64,000 nt of DNA from Bacteroidota bacterium. Its GTDB lineage: Bacteria; Bacteroidota; Ignavibacteria; Kryptoniales; JAKASW01. Numbering within the stretch: position 1 is the stretch's first letter; each line of letters begins with the position of its first letter. Positions 9,633 to 19,144 of this stretch are shown in pieces. Both the position numbers and the translations under genes were made by a program. Under the pieces are notes generated by a model. It was not told the DNA's origin. It saw only the letters and a program-made list of their open reading frames with translations, and made no database searches. The stretch lies in contig JAJYIT010000017.1 of the NCBI GenBank assembly GCA_021789975.1, positions 1-64,000 of the forward strand, written 5' to 3'.

Positions 9633-11129
9633 ATGGCTGAGGAATCCAAAGACGATTTTACTGTCCTATACGAAATAACGCAGAAGATAAACTCTATTCT
9701 GGATGAACAAGATCTGCTTGAAAAGGTTCTTGAGATCGCGATGGCTCATCTCGATGCCGAGCGCGGCTATGTACTAACGTCGGATGAATCCAGTCCCGGC
9801 GGATTTGCCGTTGTCGTGTTCAAGAATTTCAACGCTCGAAAAGATGCGACAGAATATGCTGCTTCTTCTTCCGTCATAAAGAAAGTGCTGGATAGTGGCG
9901 AACCGGTATTGGCATTCGATGCCTTGAGCGATGAAAGATTCGAGGCATCGAGGAGCATCCTCGCGCAGCGCATACTCTCGGTTATCTGCGTGCCGATGCG
10001 TCTGCAGGAGAAAATTACGGGCGCGATCTACCTGGACAGCACGCGCTCACGGGGGAAATTCAACACAGAGACTATGAAATTTCTTTCGGTCTTCGGCAGC
10101 CTTGCTGCTGTCGCACTTGAGAATGCGAAGGAGTACGGCCACCTGAGGAACGAGAATACCAGGCTCAAGAACGAAATAAGCAGCGTGCGTCTCTTCCCCG
10201 GCATAATCGGCAGGAGCAAGGCATGGAAGATGGCACTCGACCTGGTACAGCGGGTGATTGACACCGATGTATCGGTCCTTATCACTGGAGAGAGTGGAAC
10301 GGGGAAGGAGCTAATCGCCAGGGCAATACACGGTCAGGGACGGCGAAAGGACAGGGCATTCATGGCGATTAATTGCTCCGCTATACCGGAACAGCTCCTC
10401 GAAAGCGAGCTATTCGGCTACAAGCGAGGAGCATTTACGGGAGCGAACGTCGATAAAAAGGGATTGATCGAATATGCCGAAGGAGGCACTCTTTTCCTGG
10501 ATGAAGTGGGTGACTTGCCGGTCTCGCTGCAGGCAAAGCTGCTCAGAGTCCTCCAGGAAAGAGAAATAAGACGCCTTGGCGATGGAGAGAGCAAGAAAGT
10601 TGACATGAGGGTTATATCGGCCACGAACAAAGATCTTCGAGAAGAAATCAAAAATGGACGATTCAGGGAAGATCTGTACTTCAGGCTTAATATCGTCGAG
10701 ATACATCTCCCGCCGCTTCGCGATAGAGTGGAGGACATCACGGTTTTAATCGACTACTTCATGAAGAAGGCATGCGAAGTACACGGTAGACAGGCGAAGA
10801 AAATTTCAGCGGATGCAATGTCCCGACTATTAAAACATCCATGGTACGGAAACGTGCGCGAACTCCAGAACAGCGTCGAGCGTGCAGTCGTCCTCTCTCG
10901 CGGTGAGGAGCTTACTGAGGCTGACTTGAAACTGCAGGAGTACTCTGAGGAAGAGCTCCTCCAAAGCGGACTCACCCTGGAAGCTTTTGAACGAAAACTT
11001 GTCGAAAAGACTTTGGCCGAGACCGGAAGCAACAGGACACGGACCGCTGAGAAACTTGGAGTGTCGCTCAGGTGGCTCCAGTACCGGCTGAAGGAATGGG
11101 GCTCTCAGAAGGACCAGCAGGATGGGTGA
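9633..11129 (+). CDS. GAF-domain sigma-54-dependent transcriptional activator
   Basis: An enhancer-binding protein that uses ATP hydrolysis to open promoters bound by sigma-54 RNA polymerase. The 498 residues contain an N-terminal GAF sensor (about 15-165), an AAA+ domain with Walker A GESGTGKE, the sigma-54 contact motif GAFTGA and Walker B TLFLDEVGDLP, then a Fis-type helix-turn-helix at the C-terminus (NRTRTAEKLGVSLRWLQYRL). There is no receiver domain, so it likely senses a small molecule or partner through GAF. The start chosen is the ATG after AGAGGAGG; an earlier in-frame start would overlap the upstream gene. Its 3' end overlaps the kinase gene by 8 bases. Confidence 0.95.
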   Translation: MAEESKDDFTVLYEITQKINSILDEQDLLEKVLEIAMAHLDAERGYVLTSDESSPGGFAVVVFKNFNARKDATEYAASSSVIKKVLDSGEPVLAFDALSDERFEASRSILAQRILSVICVPMRLQEKITGAIYLDSTRSRGKFNTETMKFLSVFGSLAAVALENAKEYGHLRNENTRLKNEISSVRLFPGIIGRSKAWKMALDLVQRVIDTDVSVLITGESGTGKELIARAIHGQGRRKDRAFMAINCSAIPEQLLESELFGYKRGAFTGANVDKKGLIEYAEGGTLFLDEVGDLPVSLQAKLLRVLQEREIRRLGDGESKKVDMRVISATNKDLREEIKNGRFREDLYFRLNIVEIHLPPLRDRVEDITVLIDYFMKKACEVHGRQAKKISADAMSRLLKHPWYGNVRELQNSVERAVVLSRGEELTEADLKLQEYSEEELLQSGLTLEAFERKLVEKTLAETGSNRTRTAEKLGVSLRWLQYRLKEWGSQKDQQDG

Positions 11130-12714
11130 GGAAAGTTTTACAGTATTAGAGCTTATAAGCCAGAGTCCTACGACGAGCGTTTACAAGGCACACCAAAACG
11201 CGCTGGGCCGAACCGTTTTGCTCAAAATTCTCCACAAGCACCTTCTGCGAGACAAAGAACTCGTTGCACGGTTTTCCCGAGAAGCAAAAGCCTGTGCCAT
11301 GTTGCATTCAGAGAACATCGTCCAGGTATATGACTTGACGGAGATCGACGGCTCTCTTGCAATAGTGATGGAATATATCGAAGGACACACTCTCGATGAT
11401 ATGCTGTCCACCGGCATTGAAGGTTCCGAGGAGTTCCTCAGGAAGGTGGCGACTTCGGTTCTTATGGCTCTCTCTTATGCGCACGAACACGGGGTGACCC
11501 ACCGGGATATAAAACCGAGCAATATTCTCATCTCGGAGGACGGCGTCGTTAAGGTGACCGATTTCGGTCTGGCATCCGTATCCGATACTCCTTCCCTGAC
11601 TATCGAGGGCAGCCTCATAGGTACTCCGGCGTATATGTCACCTGAACAGGCGAGAGGAGAAGTCGTCGATTTTCGCACGGATTTGTTTTCCCTCGGAGTC
11701 ACTCTTGTTGAAATCGTTTCTGGTGAAAAGATATTTGCCGGCAGGTCTTACACCGAGTGTATTGGGAAGATACAAAATTTCACACTTGATCGCATTGACG
11801 AATTAGCCAATAAGTGTTCGCCGGAATTTTTCGAATTCCTGAAGAAGCTTCTCGCACCAGGAAGGGGAGATAGATATGAGTCAGCGAGAAAGGCATTGGA
11901 TGACCTGGGATCAAATACGCACGTTCTTTCCACTTCAATGAAGGCAACCGTGCGAAAGGGGAGGAAGACTCCGTTTCTTTTGGCCATCGGGGGCGCAGGT
12001 CTCATTCTAATTGTCGCTCTGCTAATATTCTCGGTTCTCCAGAAACCGATTGAGAGGACGGGCCTCGACTCCCTCGGAACTACATCATCAGTCCAGCGTA
12101 CCACCTCTCCGGATCAGATAGCCATGAAGTCCGGAAAAACCGGGGGCGCTGTGAGTAAATCGGTGAATGAAAGTCAAAAAGGTGTAATGGATTCCACACC
12201 AGGCAGTAGTGCTAAAGAAGCGAGTAGCCCGATGCCACTGTCCGGAACCAGATTGACTGCCGCCCCTGTCTTGAACGCCGATTCGGGTTTCATTGCAGTG
12301 TCTTCAACTCCGTGGGCTCACGTTTACATCGATAGCGAATTTGCAGGGACTACACCGATCGGAGGCTCGATAGAGGTACCCGTCGGCATTCATACTGTGA
12401 TGTTTAGTAACCCTGTTTTTGCTCCCATCATAAGGCAGGTCAAGGTAAAGCCGCATCGACTCTCAAGTGTTGATGGAAATTTTTACAGGAATTCCGGTTA
12501 CCTGTTTGTGAATGTTATTCCCTGGGGGAAGGTTTATGTTGACGACCAATTCCGTCAGACGACTCCTTCAGATTCGCCGATCGTAGTGTCAGCGGGAACG
12601 AGGAGATTGAGGATCGATAACCCGCACTATTCGAGTATAGCCAAGACGCTGGCGGTCAAGCGTGGTGATACCTTGAAGTTGCATTTCGACTTTACCAAGG
12701 ATGAGCCAAAATGA
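11122..12714 (+). CDS. Membrane Ser/Thr protein kinase with two PEGA domains
   Basis: A PknB-type kinase of 530 residues. The cytoplasmic kinase domain (about 8-265) has catalytic HRDIKPSN, metal-binding DFG and SPE motifs and the VLLK lysine. However, the glycine-rich loop reads ISQSPTTSVY and lacks its glycines. A single transmembrane helix follows at about 283-305. Outside the membrane, after a Ser/Thr-rich linker, are two PEGA domains (from about 388 and 456), which bind surface ligands or cell wall in related proteins. The ATG lies within the end of the activator gene, implying translational coupling and a shared pathway. Confidence 0.92.
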   Translation: MGEESFTVLELISQSPTTSVYKAHQNALGRTVLLKILHKHLLRDKELVARFSREAKACAMLHSENIVQVYDLTEIDGSLAIVMEYIEGHTLDDMLSTGIEGSEEFLRKVATSVLMALSYAHEHGVTHRDIKPSNILISEDGVVKVTDFGLASVSDTPSLTIEGSLIGTPAYMSPEQARGEVVDFRTDLFSLGVTLVEIVSGEKIFAGRSYTECIGKIQNFTLDRIDELANKCSPEFFEFLKKLLAPGRGDRYESARKALDDLGSNTHVLSTSMKATVRKGRKTPFLLAIGGAGLILIVALLIFSVLQKPIERTGLDSLGTTSSVQRTTSPDQIAMKSGKTGGAVSKSVNESQKGVMDSTPGSSAKEASSPMPLSGTRLTAAPVLNADSGFIAVSSTPWAHVYIDSEFAGTTPIGGSIEVPVGIHTVMFSNPVFAPIIRQVKVKPHRLSSVDGNFYRNSGYLFVNVIPWGKVYVDDQFRQTTPSDSPIVVSAGTRRLRIDNPHYSSIAKTLAVKRGDTLKLHFDFTKDEPK

Positions 12715-12750
12715 TCGGCACGTCGCTTGCAACATCTGGAATGTATTGAT

Positions 12751-14109
12751 ATGGTTTGGTACAAGAAAAATAGATTGACTGTCATCCTGCTTGCGGGCTT
12801 ATCGCTCTTAATTTGCACACAAGATGGCGCTTTTGCTCAGAATTCGACTGATTTCCAAATGCCGGAGCCTCGCTTCGGAATGTGTTCGGCAAGACTTGGA
12901 GACAGGCTATTTCTCATCGGGGGTGCACAACGTGCGCAGAGTCTGCAGGGTATCTCTCAGGGCATAAAAGGGGTTACAGATATCGTCAGCGTCTACGATT
13001 TCAAAAACGGACAATGGAGCACTGCTGCTTCTCTCGAAACGCCGAGGGTGTTTGCTACCGCCGTTACTCTTAACGATTCTATATATGTGATGGGCGGTAT
13101 GGACGACGAAGGAAATCCCCTTAGAAGCACAGAAGTATACGATCCGACGAATAATGAATGGCACGAATCTGCCCCGATGCTGAAATATAGAGTCGGTGCG
13201 GCCTCCGTCGTTTATGGAGATTCGATCCTTGTCTTCGGGGGTGGTGGAACCAATAGTCCAATGCTAATGGGGGGTAGCACAGCCGGGCGTCTTGGTGAAT
13301 TGCACCGACTTGTGGAAGCGTATTCTCCTTCAACAGGGAATTGGATAGCCTTGCCGGATTCGATTTACCTCGGAAGAGCTTTTCACAAGGTGGTAAAGAT
13401 AGGAAGCTCAATCTATATCCTCGGCGGTCTGGGCGCGACTTTCGGTCCTTTGAGTCTCATAGAAAGGTATATACCCGGCCGCGGTACTGTTGACAAGAGG
13501 TTTACGCTTTCTAACGGACGGTACTTCTTCGAGCTTGTGGTGTTGCGAGACTCTGTGTACGCAATATCTGGACTGAGCGGTGGTCAGTACTACCTGCAGA
13601 GCTTCTACCCCGGGGTGAGTGCAATGAGTTTGGGCTCCGATGGAGAAGAGTCTGAGCCTGAAGATAGATCTCAACTCGTGCACGCCAGGGCCAGCTTCGT
13701 CGCAGCGGTGGGACCCGATAGCAGCATCTACTTGTTTGGGGGGCTTTCTCCAACTTACAATAGCGGCCAAGTGCCGGACCCAACTGTCTCGAGGATTTCT
13801 GTATTACCCACTACAGCTATTGAAATGCCGAGTGCAATTCCCCTGACATTTGACCTTAAGCAGAATTATCCAAATCCGTTCAATCCGACCACTACAATCC
13901 AGTTTGAAGTACCTGCACCCGGTATGAAACTGAATTTGATAGTTTATAACCTCTTGGGTGAAAGAGTTGCAACTCTTGTCAGCGGATATTACCCGCCGGG
14001 GCTACATTCTGCGGTTTTCAATGGTGCGAATTTCCCAAGTGGTGTTTATATTTATATGCTATCGAACGAGAACGGAAGTGTTTACAGGAAAATGGTTCTA
14101 ATCAAGTAA
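12751..14109 (+). CDS. Kelch-repeat protein with type IX sorting domain
   Basis: A secreted beta-propeller protein of 452 residues. The signal peptide ends near GAFAQ. Kelch blades follow, each with a GG pair and spaced Tyr/Trp, for example FLIGGAQ, IYVMGGMDDEG, ILVFGGGG, IYILGGLG and IYLFGGLSP. The last 85 residues are a Por/T9SS sorting domain with QNYPNPFNPTTTI and a terminal GVYIYML...MVLIK pattern. I chose the ATG at 12751 because it gives a clean signal peptide; an upstream TTG would add eight residues. It sits in the kinase operon and shares one base with the next start codon. Confidence 0.88.
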   Translation: MVWYKKNRLTVILLAGLSLLICTQDGAFAQNSTDFQMPEPRFGMCSARLGDRLFLIGGAQRAQSLQGISQGIKGVTDIVSVYDFKNGQWSTAASLETPRVFATAVTLNDSIYVMGGMDDEGNPLRSTEVYDPTNNEWHESAPMLKYRVGAASVVYGDSILVFGGGGTNSPMLMGGSTAGRLGELHRLVEAYSPSTGNWIALPDSIYLGRAFHKVVKIGSSIYILGGLGATFGPLSLIERYIPGRGTVDKRFTLSNGRYFFELVVLRDSVYAISGLSGGQYYLQSFYPGVSAMSLGSDGEESEPEDRSQLVHARASFVAAVGPDSSIYLFGGLSPTYNSGQVPDPTVSRISVLPTTAIEMPSAIPLTFDLKQNYPNPFNPTTTIQFEVPAPGMKLNLIVYNLLGERVATLVSGYYPPGLHSAVFNGANFPSGVYIYMLSNENGSVYRKMVLIK

Positions 14110-14957
14110 TGGAGAATGGCGCCGACCCGTTCTCACCGGATTGGCGTCGTCGCTCCAGACTAGCTCAGGCGTGTGTTCTTGTCCTGTTTTTGCTGCTGCT
14201 TCTGAATCCATCCCAATCCCGATCTCAAACGTTTGTTTCGCGCGATTCCACTCTGTCAGGGATAAAGTCTCTCTACGACGGGGGATCGTATATCGAAGCT
14301 GAGCTTCAGGCGAGGAGGCAACTCGAAGATCGAACCGTCAGCGATTCTGCGAGGATTCAGCTTGAGAAGTACCTTGCTTTCTCCCTGGTGGCACAAGGGA
14401 AGAATCATGCGGCGGCAGATCACTTCATAAAGGCACTGAGAATTGATTCGGGATTCACGCTTGACCCGGTCCTCACTTCTCCAAAGATATTGACTGTTTT
14501 TGAGGCTGCCAGATCAGAATTTGCAAGCCAGGAAAAAAAGAATCTTTCCAAAGAGGAGAGTAATCGACCAACTGAGCGATCTCTTCAACAGGTTGAGGGT
14601 CCGACATTTCGTGCAATACTTTTCCCTGGTTGGGACCAATTATACAGGGGAAGGCAGACGAAAGGATTGATTCTCCTTACCGCCGGTGCTTTGACCGCTG
14701 TCTCTGCCATTTCTTTTAGCTATCTTAGGACCAGGGCAGAAGAAAAATATCTCAGTGCAACGACGCCGGCTCTTGCCACGAGCAGGTATGCAGACTACAA
14801 TTTCTTCTACAAGGCGCAGGTGTATTCAATAAGCGCATTCGTTCTTGTCTATCTCTATTCCGAGGTGGATTCCTTCGTCCACCTCCCTCCATATTTCAGA
14901 GTAAACTATCAACCCCAAAGCGGGGGCGGGTCACTCAGCCTACATTTTTCCTTCTGA
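14109..14957 (+). CDS. TPR/DUF5683-like membrane protein
   Basis: A 282-residue exported protein. A hydrophobic segment, VLVLFLLLLLNP, forms the signal or anchor. Residues about 50-125 are helical and TPR-like (GSYIEAELQARRQL, ALRIDSGFTLDP). A PGWDQLYRGRQTKGLILL segment with two hydrophobic stretches follows, as in DUF5683-type proteins. The start ATG overlaps the Kelch stop codon by one base (TAATG), so it is translationally coupled and closes the five-gene operon. Its exact role is unknown. Confidence 0.75.
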   Translation: MENGADPFSPDWRRRSRLAQACVLVLFLLLLLNPSQSRSQTFVSRDSTLSGIKSLYDGGSYIEAELQARRQLEDRTVSDSARIQLEKYLAFSLVAQGKNHAAADHFIKALRIDSGFTLDPVLTSPKILTVFEAARSEFASQEKKNLSKEESNRPTERSLQQVEGPTFRAILFPGWDQLYRGRQTKGLILLTAGALTAVSAISFSYLRTRAEEKYLSATTPALATSRYADYNFFYKAQVYSISAFVLVYLYSEVDSFVHLPPYFRVNYQPQSGGGSLSLHFSF

Positions 14958-15082
14958 CAGGTAACCTATTCCGAGTGCATAGATTGCAGAGTCAAATGCA
15001 GTCGGTGCACAAGCCAACCGTTGGCTAGGTCTATTACGCAAGAAAACTTCCCCTTTAGTGTTTAGGAGTCCATCTCTGGTCC

Positions 15083-15098
15083 CGGCACGCTGGTTGAA
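15083..15098 (+). promoter_or_regulatory. Candidate sigma-54 promoter
   Basis: The sequence CGGCACGCTGGTTGAA matches the -24 half of the sigma-54 consensus (TGGCACG-N4-TTGCW) at GGCACG and has the right spacing, but the -12 element is TTGA instead of TTGC. It lies 29 bases before an ATG with a GGAGG site. The gene it would drive directly follows an operon encoding a sigma-54 activator. The match is imperfect, so this is a suggestion only. Confidence 0.35.
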
Positions 15099-15127
15099 CT
15101 AATAATTAGAAAAAACTGGAGGATTAC

Positions 15128-17491
15128 ATGACTCGAAAATTGGCTACACTGTCGCTCATGGCAATAGTAGCTGCCTTTATGACCGTTGGTACTGCCAGGG
15201 CACAGATGACGGGGGACAACTTAGATTTAAAAGCGACTCTCGAAAATGGAACTGTGAACCTGGATTGGTCAACACCTGATTTTTCCGCCGAATACTATCT
15301 GGTTTACCGGGCGACGGTCAGCTCAACTCAGCCGATGCCGGGATCATTCAGTTTTGGTACGATTGACTCTACCACCAGCAATCAGTACGTTGATTCAACG
15401 GTGCCGCCGCCATTCACGATTGCAGTCTACCTCGTCAAAGCATTTACTTCGACGGGGCAATATGCAAGGAGCAACTTTGCCATGGTTTATGGGGGAAGAC
15501 AAAATGGCGGCATGGACCGTGTCACGATATTGTCGACCCCTCCGCGGTACGCTACCGTTGATTCCCTATACCAATATCAGGTAAAAGCAGTCTCTTCAGA
15601 CACGGGCGCAGTGCTCAGTTATAGTCTGGGCGAGCATCCGATGTTGATGGCAATAGATTCATCCTCAGGGATAATCGATTGGATCCCACAGGCAAGAGGA
15701 TGGTACGAAGTTGAAGTCAATGTAACTTCGAGCCTCGGCGGTCATGCTGAGCAGGAGTATGCGATCAGAGTGTCAAAGTATGATGCAACCATTTCAGGAA
15801 CGGTAACCGATTCGACGGGCGCGATGCCGCTGGCGCACGTAATTGTCAGGCTGTACCAGTTTCCGGGAATTATGATGAACGTGGGTGAAATGCCGGACAG
15901 TCCACCTTTTACTTATTATGCGGTTACAGACTCGACTGGCCATTACAGTATCAATCACGTCGACCAGGGCTCATATTTCATCCACGCGACTCCAACAAAC
16001 GCCAACTATGCAGCCGAGTGGTTTGACAACGTCCAGAGTGTGAGAGATGCGACCCCCATCAAAGTGACGAGTGACAGCACGTATACTGCAGACTTCATGC
16101 TCCCCAACCGTTTTGCCGTTCTGCCGAAGTATACGATCTCTGGCAAAGTTACAGACACCACGGGAGTTCCGATTGGCGGCGCTACTGTGCTTTTCGCAAG
16201 AGTGGGATTTGTTCTAAATGCCACACTTGATGGTGATCCGCAGGAAAGCGAAGGTGAAGGAGTATCCTTCAACTTCCGCGACTATTTCCAGAATCTGTCC
16301 GCACAGATGAATGTCAATCATGATTTTGATCTGACTCACCCAGGCCCATTCGTTTACACAACCATGACCGACAGCAATGGTGTCTACCAGGATACATTAC
16401 CTGAAGGACATTATATACTTTTAGCCCAGGCCAAGGGATATTACAGAACATTCTACAATGACGCACACAATTTACTGACGGCAGATGTCTTAGACCTCGT
16501 CAGCGATACGACGGGCATTGATTTTGCCCTTACCTCAATTCCGCCTATAGCTCTCGGCTCGATCAGCGGGACGGTTGCGGATTCTTCAACAGGTACGGGT
16601 TTGCCTGCACGACTGATCGCTTTCAGAGACATATGGGATCACCATGATACACTGAGGATGCACGTCGACGGGAGTTATTTTGCGGAAGCCGATAGTACAG
16701 GCGCATATACATTCTCCAATTTGCCTCCAGGTTACTATAAGGTTCTCGCAATACCGCTCGGTAATTATGCTCCTTCTTTCTACAGCACAACTGGGCCCAC
16801 TGTAAGGTGGAAGGATGCTACGGCGATTTCGGTCGATGGAAATGACGTGAGCGGGATTGACATCAATGTCATACCGTTGCCTGATTCGATGTCGGGTTAC
16901 ACTTCCATAACCGGTGTCGTGACTTCATCCGGTTCATACAACGGTGGAGTGGGCGGAGCGCTCGTTTATGCCACCGACGCTAATATGAACGTCGTGGGTT
17001 ATGGCATAACCGACGCGAGCGGCGACTACTCCATTGGTGGACTCGCACCCGCAACTTACACTGTTTTTGTCGATGCAGTCGGATACACTTCGTCCGGAAC
17101 GTATACGTCTTCGCCGAGTTATTCAACGACCGGAAGCCCGACTCCAACAACCGCTGATCTGACAGTCACGCCCGAAACTCCTTTAGCGATAACGGAGAAA
17201 CCGGTTCAACCGACTGGGTATTCGCTTGACCAGAACTATCCGAATCCGTTCAACCCGACTACACAGATCGCGTTCAGCCTCCCTGCGTCGATGCACGTCT
17301 CCGTCGCTATCTTCAATATTCTCGGTGAACGCGTCGCGACTTTAGTGAACGCGAACATGAGCGCGGGATCCCATATAGTGACGTGGAATGCGCGCAACCA
17401 AAGCGGTGAAATGATGCCGAGTGGTGTTTACTTCTACAGGCTGTCTACACCGTCTTTCACGGCAGTGAAAAAAATGCTTTTGCTGAAGTAA
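15128..17491 (+). CDS. Large T9SS protein with carboxypeptidase-regulatory repeats
   Basis: A secreted 787-residue protein. The signal peptide ends at ARAQ. A fibronectin-like domain (about 20-115) and a putative Ig/cadherin-like domain (about 130-215) come first, then four carboxypeptidase-regulatory/Cna-B-like beta repeats marked by ISGTVTDSTG, ISGKVTDTTG, ISGTVADSST and ITGVVTSSGS. The C-terminal 85 residues carry the sorting motif QNYPNPFNPTTQI and end in KKMLLLK. It is likely anchored or released at the cell surface as a structural or adhesive protein. A possible sigma-54 promoter precedes it and a strong terminator follows. Confidence 0.9.
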   Translation: MTRKLATLSLMAIVAAFMTVGTARAQMTGDNLDLKATLENGTVNLDWSTPDFSAEYYLVYRATVSSTQPMPGSFSFGTIDSTTSNQYVDSTVPPPFTIAVYLVKAFTSTGQYARSNFAMVYGGRQNGGMDRVTILSTPPRYATVDSLYQYQVKAVSSDTGAVLSYSLGEHPMLMAIDSSSGIIDWIPQARGWYEVEVNVTSSLGGHAEQEYAIRVSKYDATISGTVTDSTGAMPLAHVIVRLYQFPGIMMNVGEMPDSPPFTYYAVTDSTGHYSINHVDQGSYFIHATPTNANYAAEWFDNVQSVRDATPIKVTSDSTYTADFMLPNRFAVLPKYTISGKVTDTTGVPIGGATVLFARVGFVLNATLDGDPQESEGEGVSFNFRDYFQNLSAQMNVNHDFDLTHPGPFVYTTMTDSNGVYQDTLPEGHYILLAQAKGYYRTFYNDAHNLLTADVLDLVSDTTGIDFALTSIPPIALGSISGTVADSSTGTGLPARLIAFRDIWDHHDTLRMHVDGSYFAEADSTGAYTFSNLPPGYYKVLAIPLGNYAPSFYSTTGPTVRWKDATAISVDGNDVSGIDINVIPLPDSMSGYTSITGVVTSSGSYNGGVGGALVYATDANMNVVGYGITDASGDYSIGGLAPATYTVFVDAVGYTSSGTYTSSPSYSTTGSPTPTTADLTVTPETPLAITEKPVQPTGYSLDQNYPNPFNPTTQIAFSLPASMHVSVAIFNILGERVATLVNANMSAGSHIVTWNARNQSGEMMPSGVYFYRLSTPSFTAVKKMLLLK

Positions 17492-17518
17492 GGTCGTCCC
17501 TATCGACCCTTCTACTGG

Positions 17519-17553
17519 AGGCGGACGGAGAGATTCGTCCGCCTTCTTTTTTT
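17519..17553 (+). terminator. Rho-independent terminator
   Basis: A 9-bp stem AGGCGGACG/CGTCCGCCT with an 8-base loop is followed by TC and then eight T. It lies 28 bases after the stop of the 787-residue T9SS protein. Confidence 0.9.
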
Positions 17554-17718
17554 CGATCTTGTCGGGCTTTGTTTTTTTCTTCTCGAAGGCTATATTTCTA
17601 GCCGCTATCGACGCACAGAATAGCGCAAAACCAATAAGTCGTGCGTCTTTATTCTTTACAAAATTTGGCAACCGGGGAGTTAGCAAAAACCCGCCCGGAA
17701 AAGCAGCACTCGATTCTT

Positions 17719-17790
<72 letters not shown>

Positions 17791-18184
17791 CAAATCAGAT
17801 TAAGATTTGGCCAAGGCGCAGGAGTCCTCGACTGTAGCTGCGATTCGTGGCTTCCCCCTCACGACGCTGAGAGACTCGCGAGGGAGCCCTTCGCGAGAGT
17901 CTTGTCGCCCCAAGCAGAATTAAATGGCCTATTGAGCACTAAGCCACAGTATCAGGGCAGCAGGACTGATTCTTCTTAACACCGAAGCCTGGCGAAACCG
18001 CGGCTTGGCATTCGGGAGCGGTAAAGTGCAAGTTTGGATTTATCGGAAGATCTTAAGATCTGCCGAACATTGTTTTTTGTCTTTTCGTTAACTGATACCA
18101 TGCAACAAGGTTTCCCTTTAAAGGGTTATCCACATCCACCTCCTCGGAGGATCCTTGTTTAAAGGTAAGAACTAACAACGCCTG
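17791..18184. other. Intergenic region between tRNA-Gln and prs
   Basis: No gene is supported. The stretch holds several inverted repeats: an imperfect hairpin at about 17870-17903, one around 17983-18018 (CCGAAGCC pairing with GGCTT and TTCGG), and CCCTTTAAAGGG plus CCTCCTCGGAGG just before prs at 18112-18152. These could shape the prs leader, but no known riboswitch fold is recognised. Confidence 0.45.
17889..17930 (+). repeat. Degenerate copy of the tRNA-Gln 3' end and flank
   Basis: The segment GAGTCTTGTCGCCCCA followed by AGCAGAATTAAATGGCC resembles the tRNA-Gln 3' end GAGTCCTGCCGCCCCA and its flank at about 17773-17812. Fourteen of the 16 bases in the core match. Such 3'-end copies are typical scars of integration at a tRNA gene, but chance or simple local duplication is also possible. 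Confidence 0.4.
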
Positions 18185-19117
18185 ATGGACGGAATAAAAA
18201 TATTCTCAGGGAGGAGTAACCTCCCGTTAGCGGAGAAGATCGCCAGTGAAATTGGCGAGCCTCTCGGTGAAAGAGAGATAGTAAATTTCAGTGATGGAGA
18301 AATCTGGGCAAAGTACTCGGATAATATTCGAGGATCGGATGTTTTCATAATCCAGAGCACATTCCCTCCTGCTGAAAATCTCATGGAACTCCTGATCATG
18401 ATAGATGCGGCCAAACGGGCCTCTGCGTCTCGAGTTACCGCGGTCATACCGTATTTCGGGTATGCCAGGCAGGATAGAAAAGACCAGCCGAGGGTGGCAA
18501 TATCCTCGAAGCTCGTAGCTAATCTTCTCACGAAGGCCGGGGCTGAGCGCGTGCTGACGATGGACCTTCACGCCGCACAGATCCAGGGCTTTTTTGATAT
18601 CCCTGTGGACCATTTGTATTCATCGGCGGTCTTTGTAAGACAGGTAAAAGAGTTGAAGATTCCGAATCTTGTAGTGGTTTCCCCGGATGTTGGAGGAATA
18701 AAGTTCGCAAGGGCGTATGCGACACGTCTTGATGCTGATCTTGTTTTGATCGACAAGCGCCGTCCGAAAGCGAACGTTGCCGAAGTCGTCAACATAATCG
18801 GGGATGTAAAGGGGAAGAACGCACTGATCGTGGATGACCTTGTAGATACTGCAGGAACTTTCGTCGCGGCTGTCAACGCCCTGAGAGCTGCAGGAGTCAA
18901 CGATGTATACGGTGCCTGCACTCACCCGATCTTCAGCGGAGACGCGCTGGCAAGAATTGAAAATACCCCCTTGAAAAAACTGATAGTCAGTGATACCGTG
19001 CCGTTAAGACGGGAGTCACCAAAGATACAGGTGATGTCCGTTTCGAGACTTTTTGCCGAGGCTATCAGGAGAACTTATCAGAATGAGTCGATTAGCTCGT
19101 TATTCGAAATCAAATAA
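18185..19117 (+). CDS. prs: Ribose-phosphate pyrophosphokinase
   Basis: Makes PRPP from ribose 5-phosphate and ATP for nucleotide, His and Trp synthesis. The 310 residues match class I enzymes: SDGEIWAKYSDNIRGSDVFIIQS for the N-terminal fold, YFGYARQDRK in the flexible ATP region, MDLHAAQIQGFF, and the PRPP-binding loop VDDLVDTAGT. No clear ribosome binding site is close to the ATG. It is followed after 27 bases by the L25 gene, an arrangement also common in other bacteria. Confidence 0.96.
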   Translation: MDGIKIFSGRSNLPLAEKIASEIGEPLGEREIVNFSDGEIWAKYSDNIRGSDVFIIQSTFPPAENLMELLIMIDAAKRASASRVTAVIPYFGYARQDRKDQPRVAISSKLVANLLTKAGAERVLTMDLHAAQIQGFFDIPVDHLYSSAVFVRQVKELKIPNLVVVSPDVGGIKFARAYATRLDADLVLIDKRRPKANVAEVVNIIGDVKGKNALIVDDLVDTAGTFVAAVNALRAAGVNDVYGACTHPIFSGDALARIENTPLKKLIVSDTVPLRRESPKIQVMSVSRLFAEAIRRTYQNESISSLFEIK

Positions 19118-19144
19118 TCCGAAGTAGAACCTTCGGGAGAGGTG

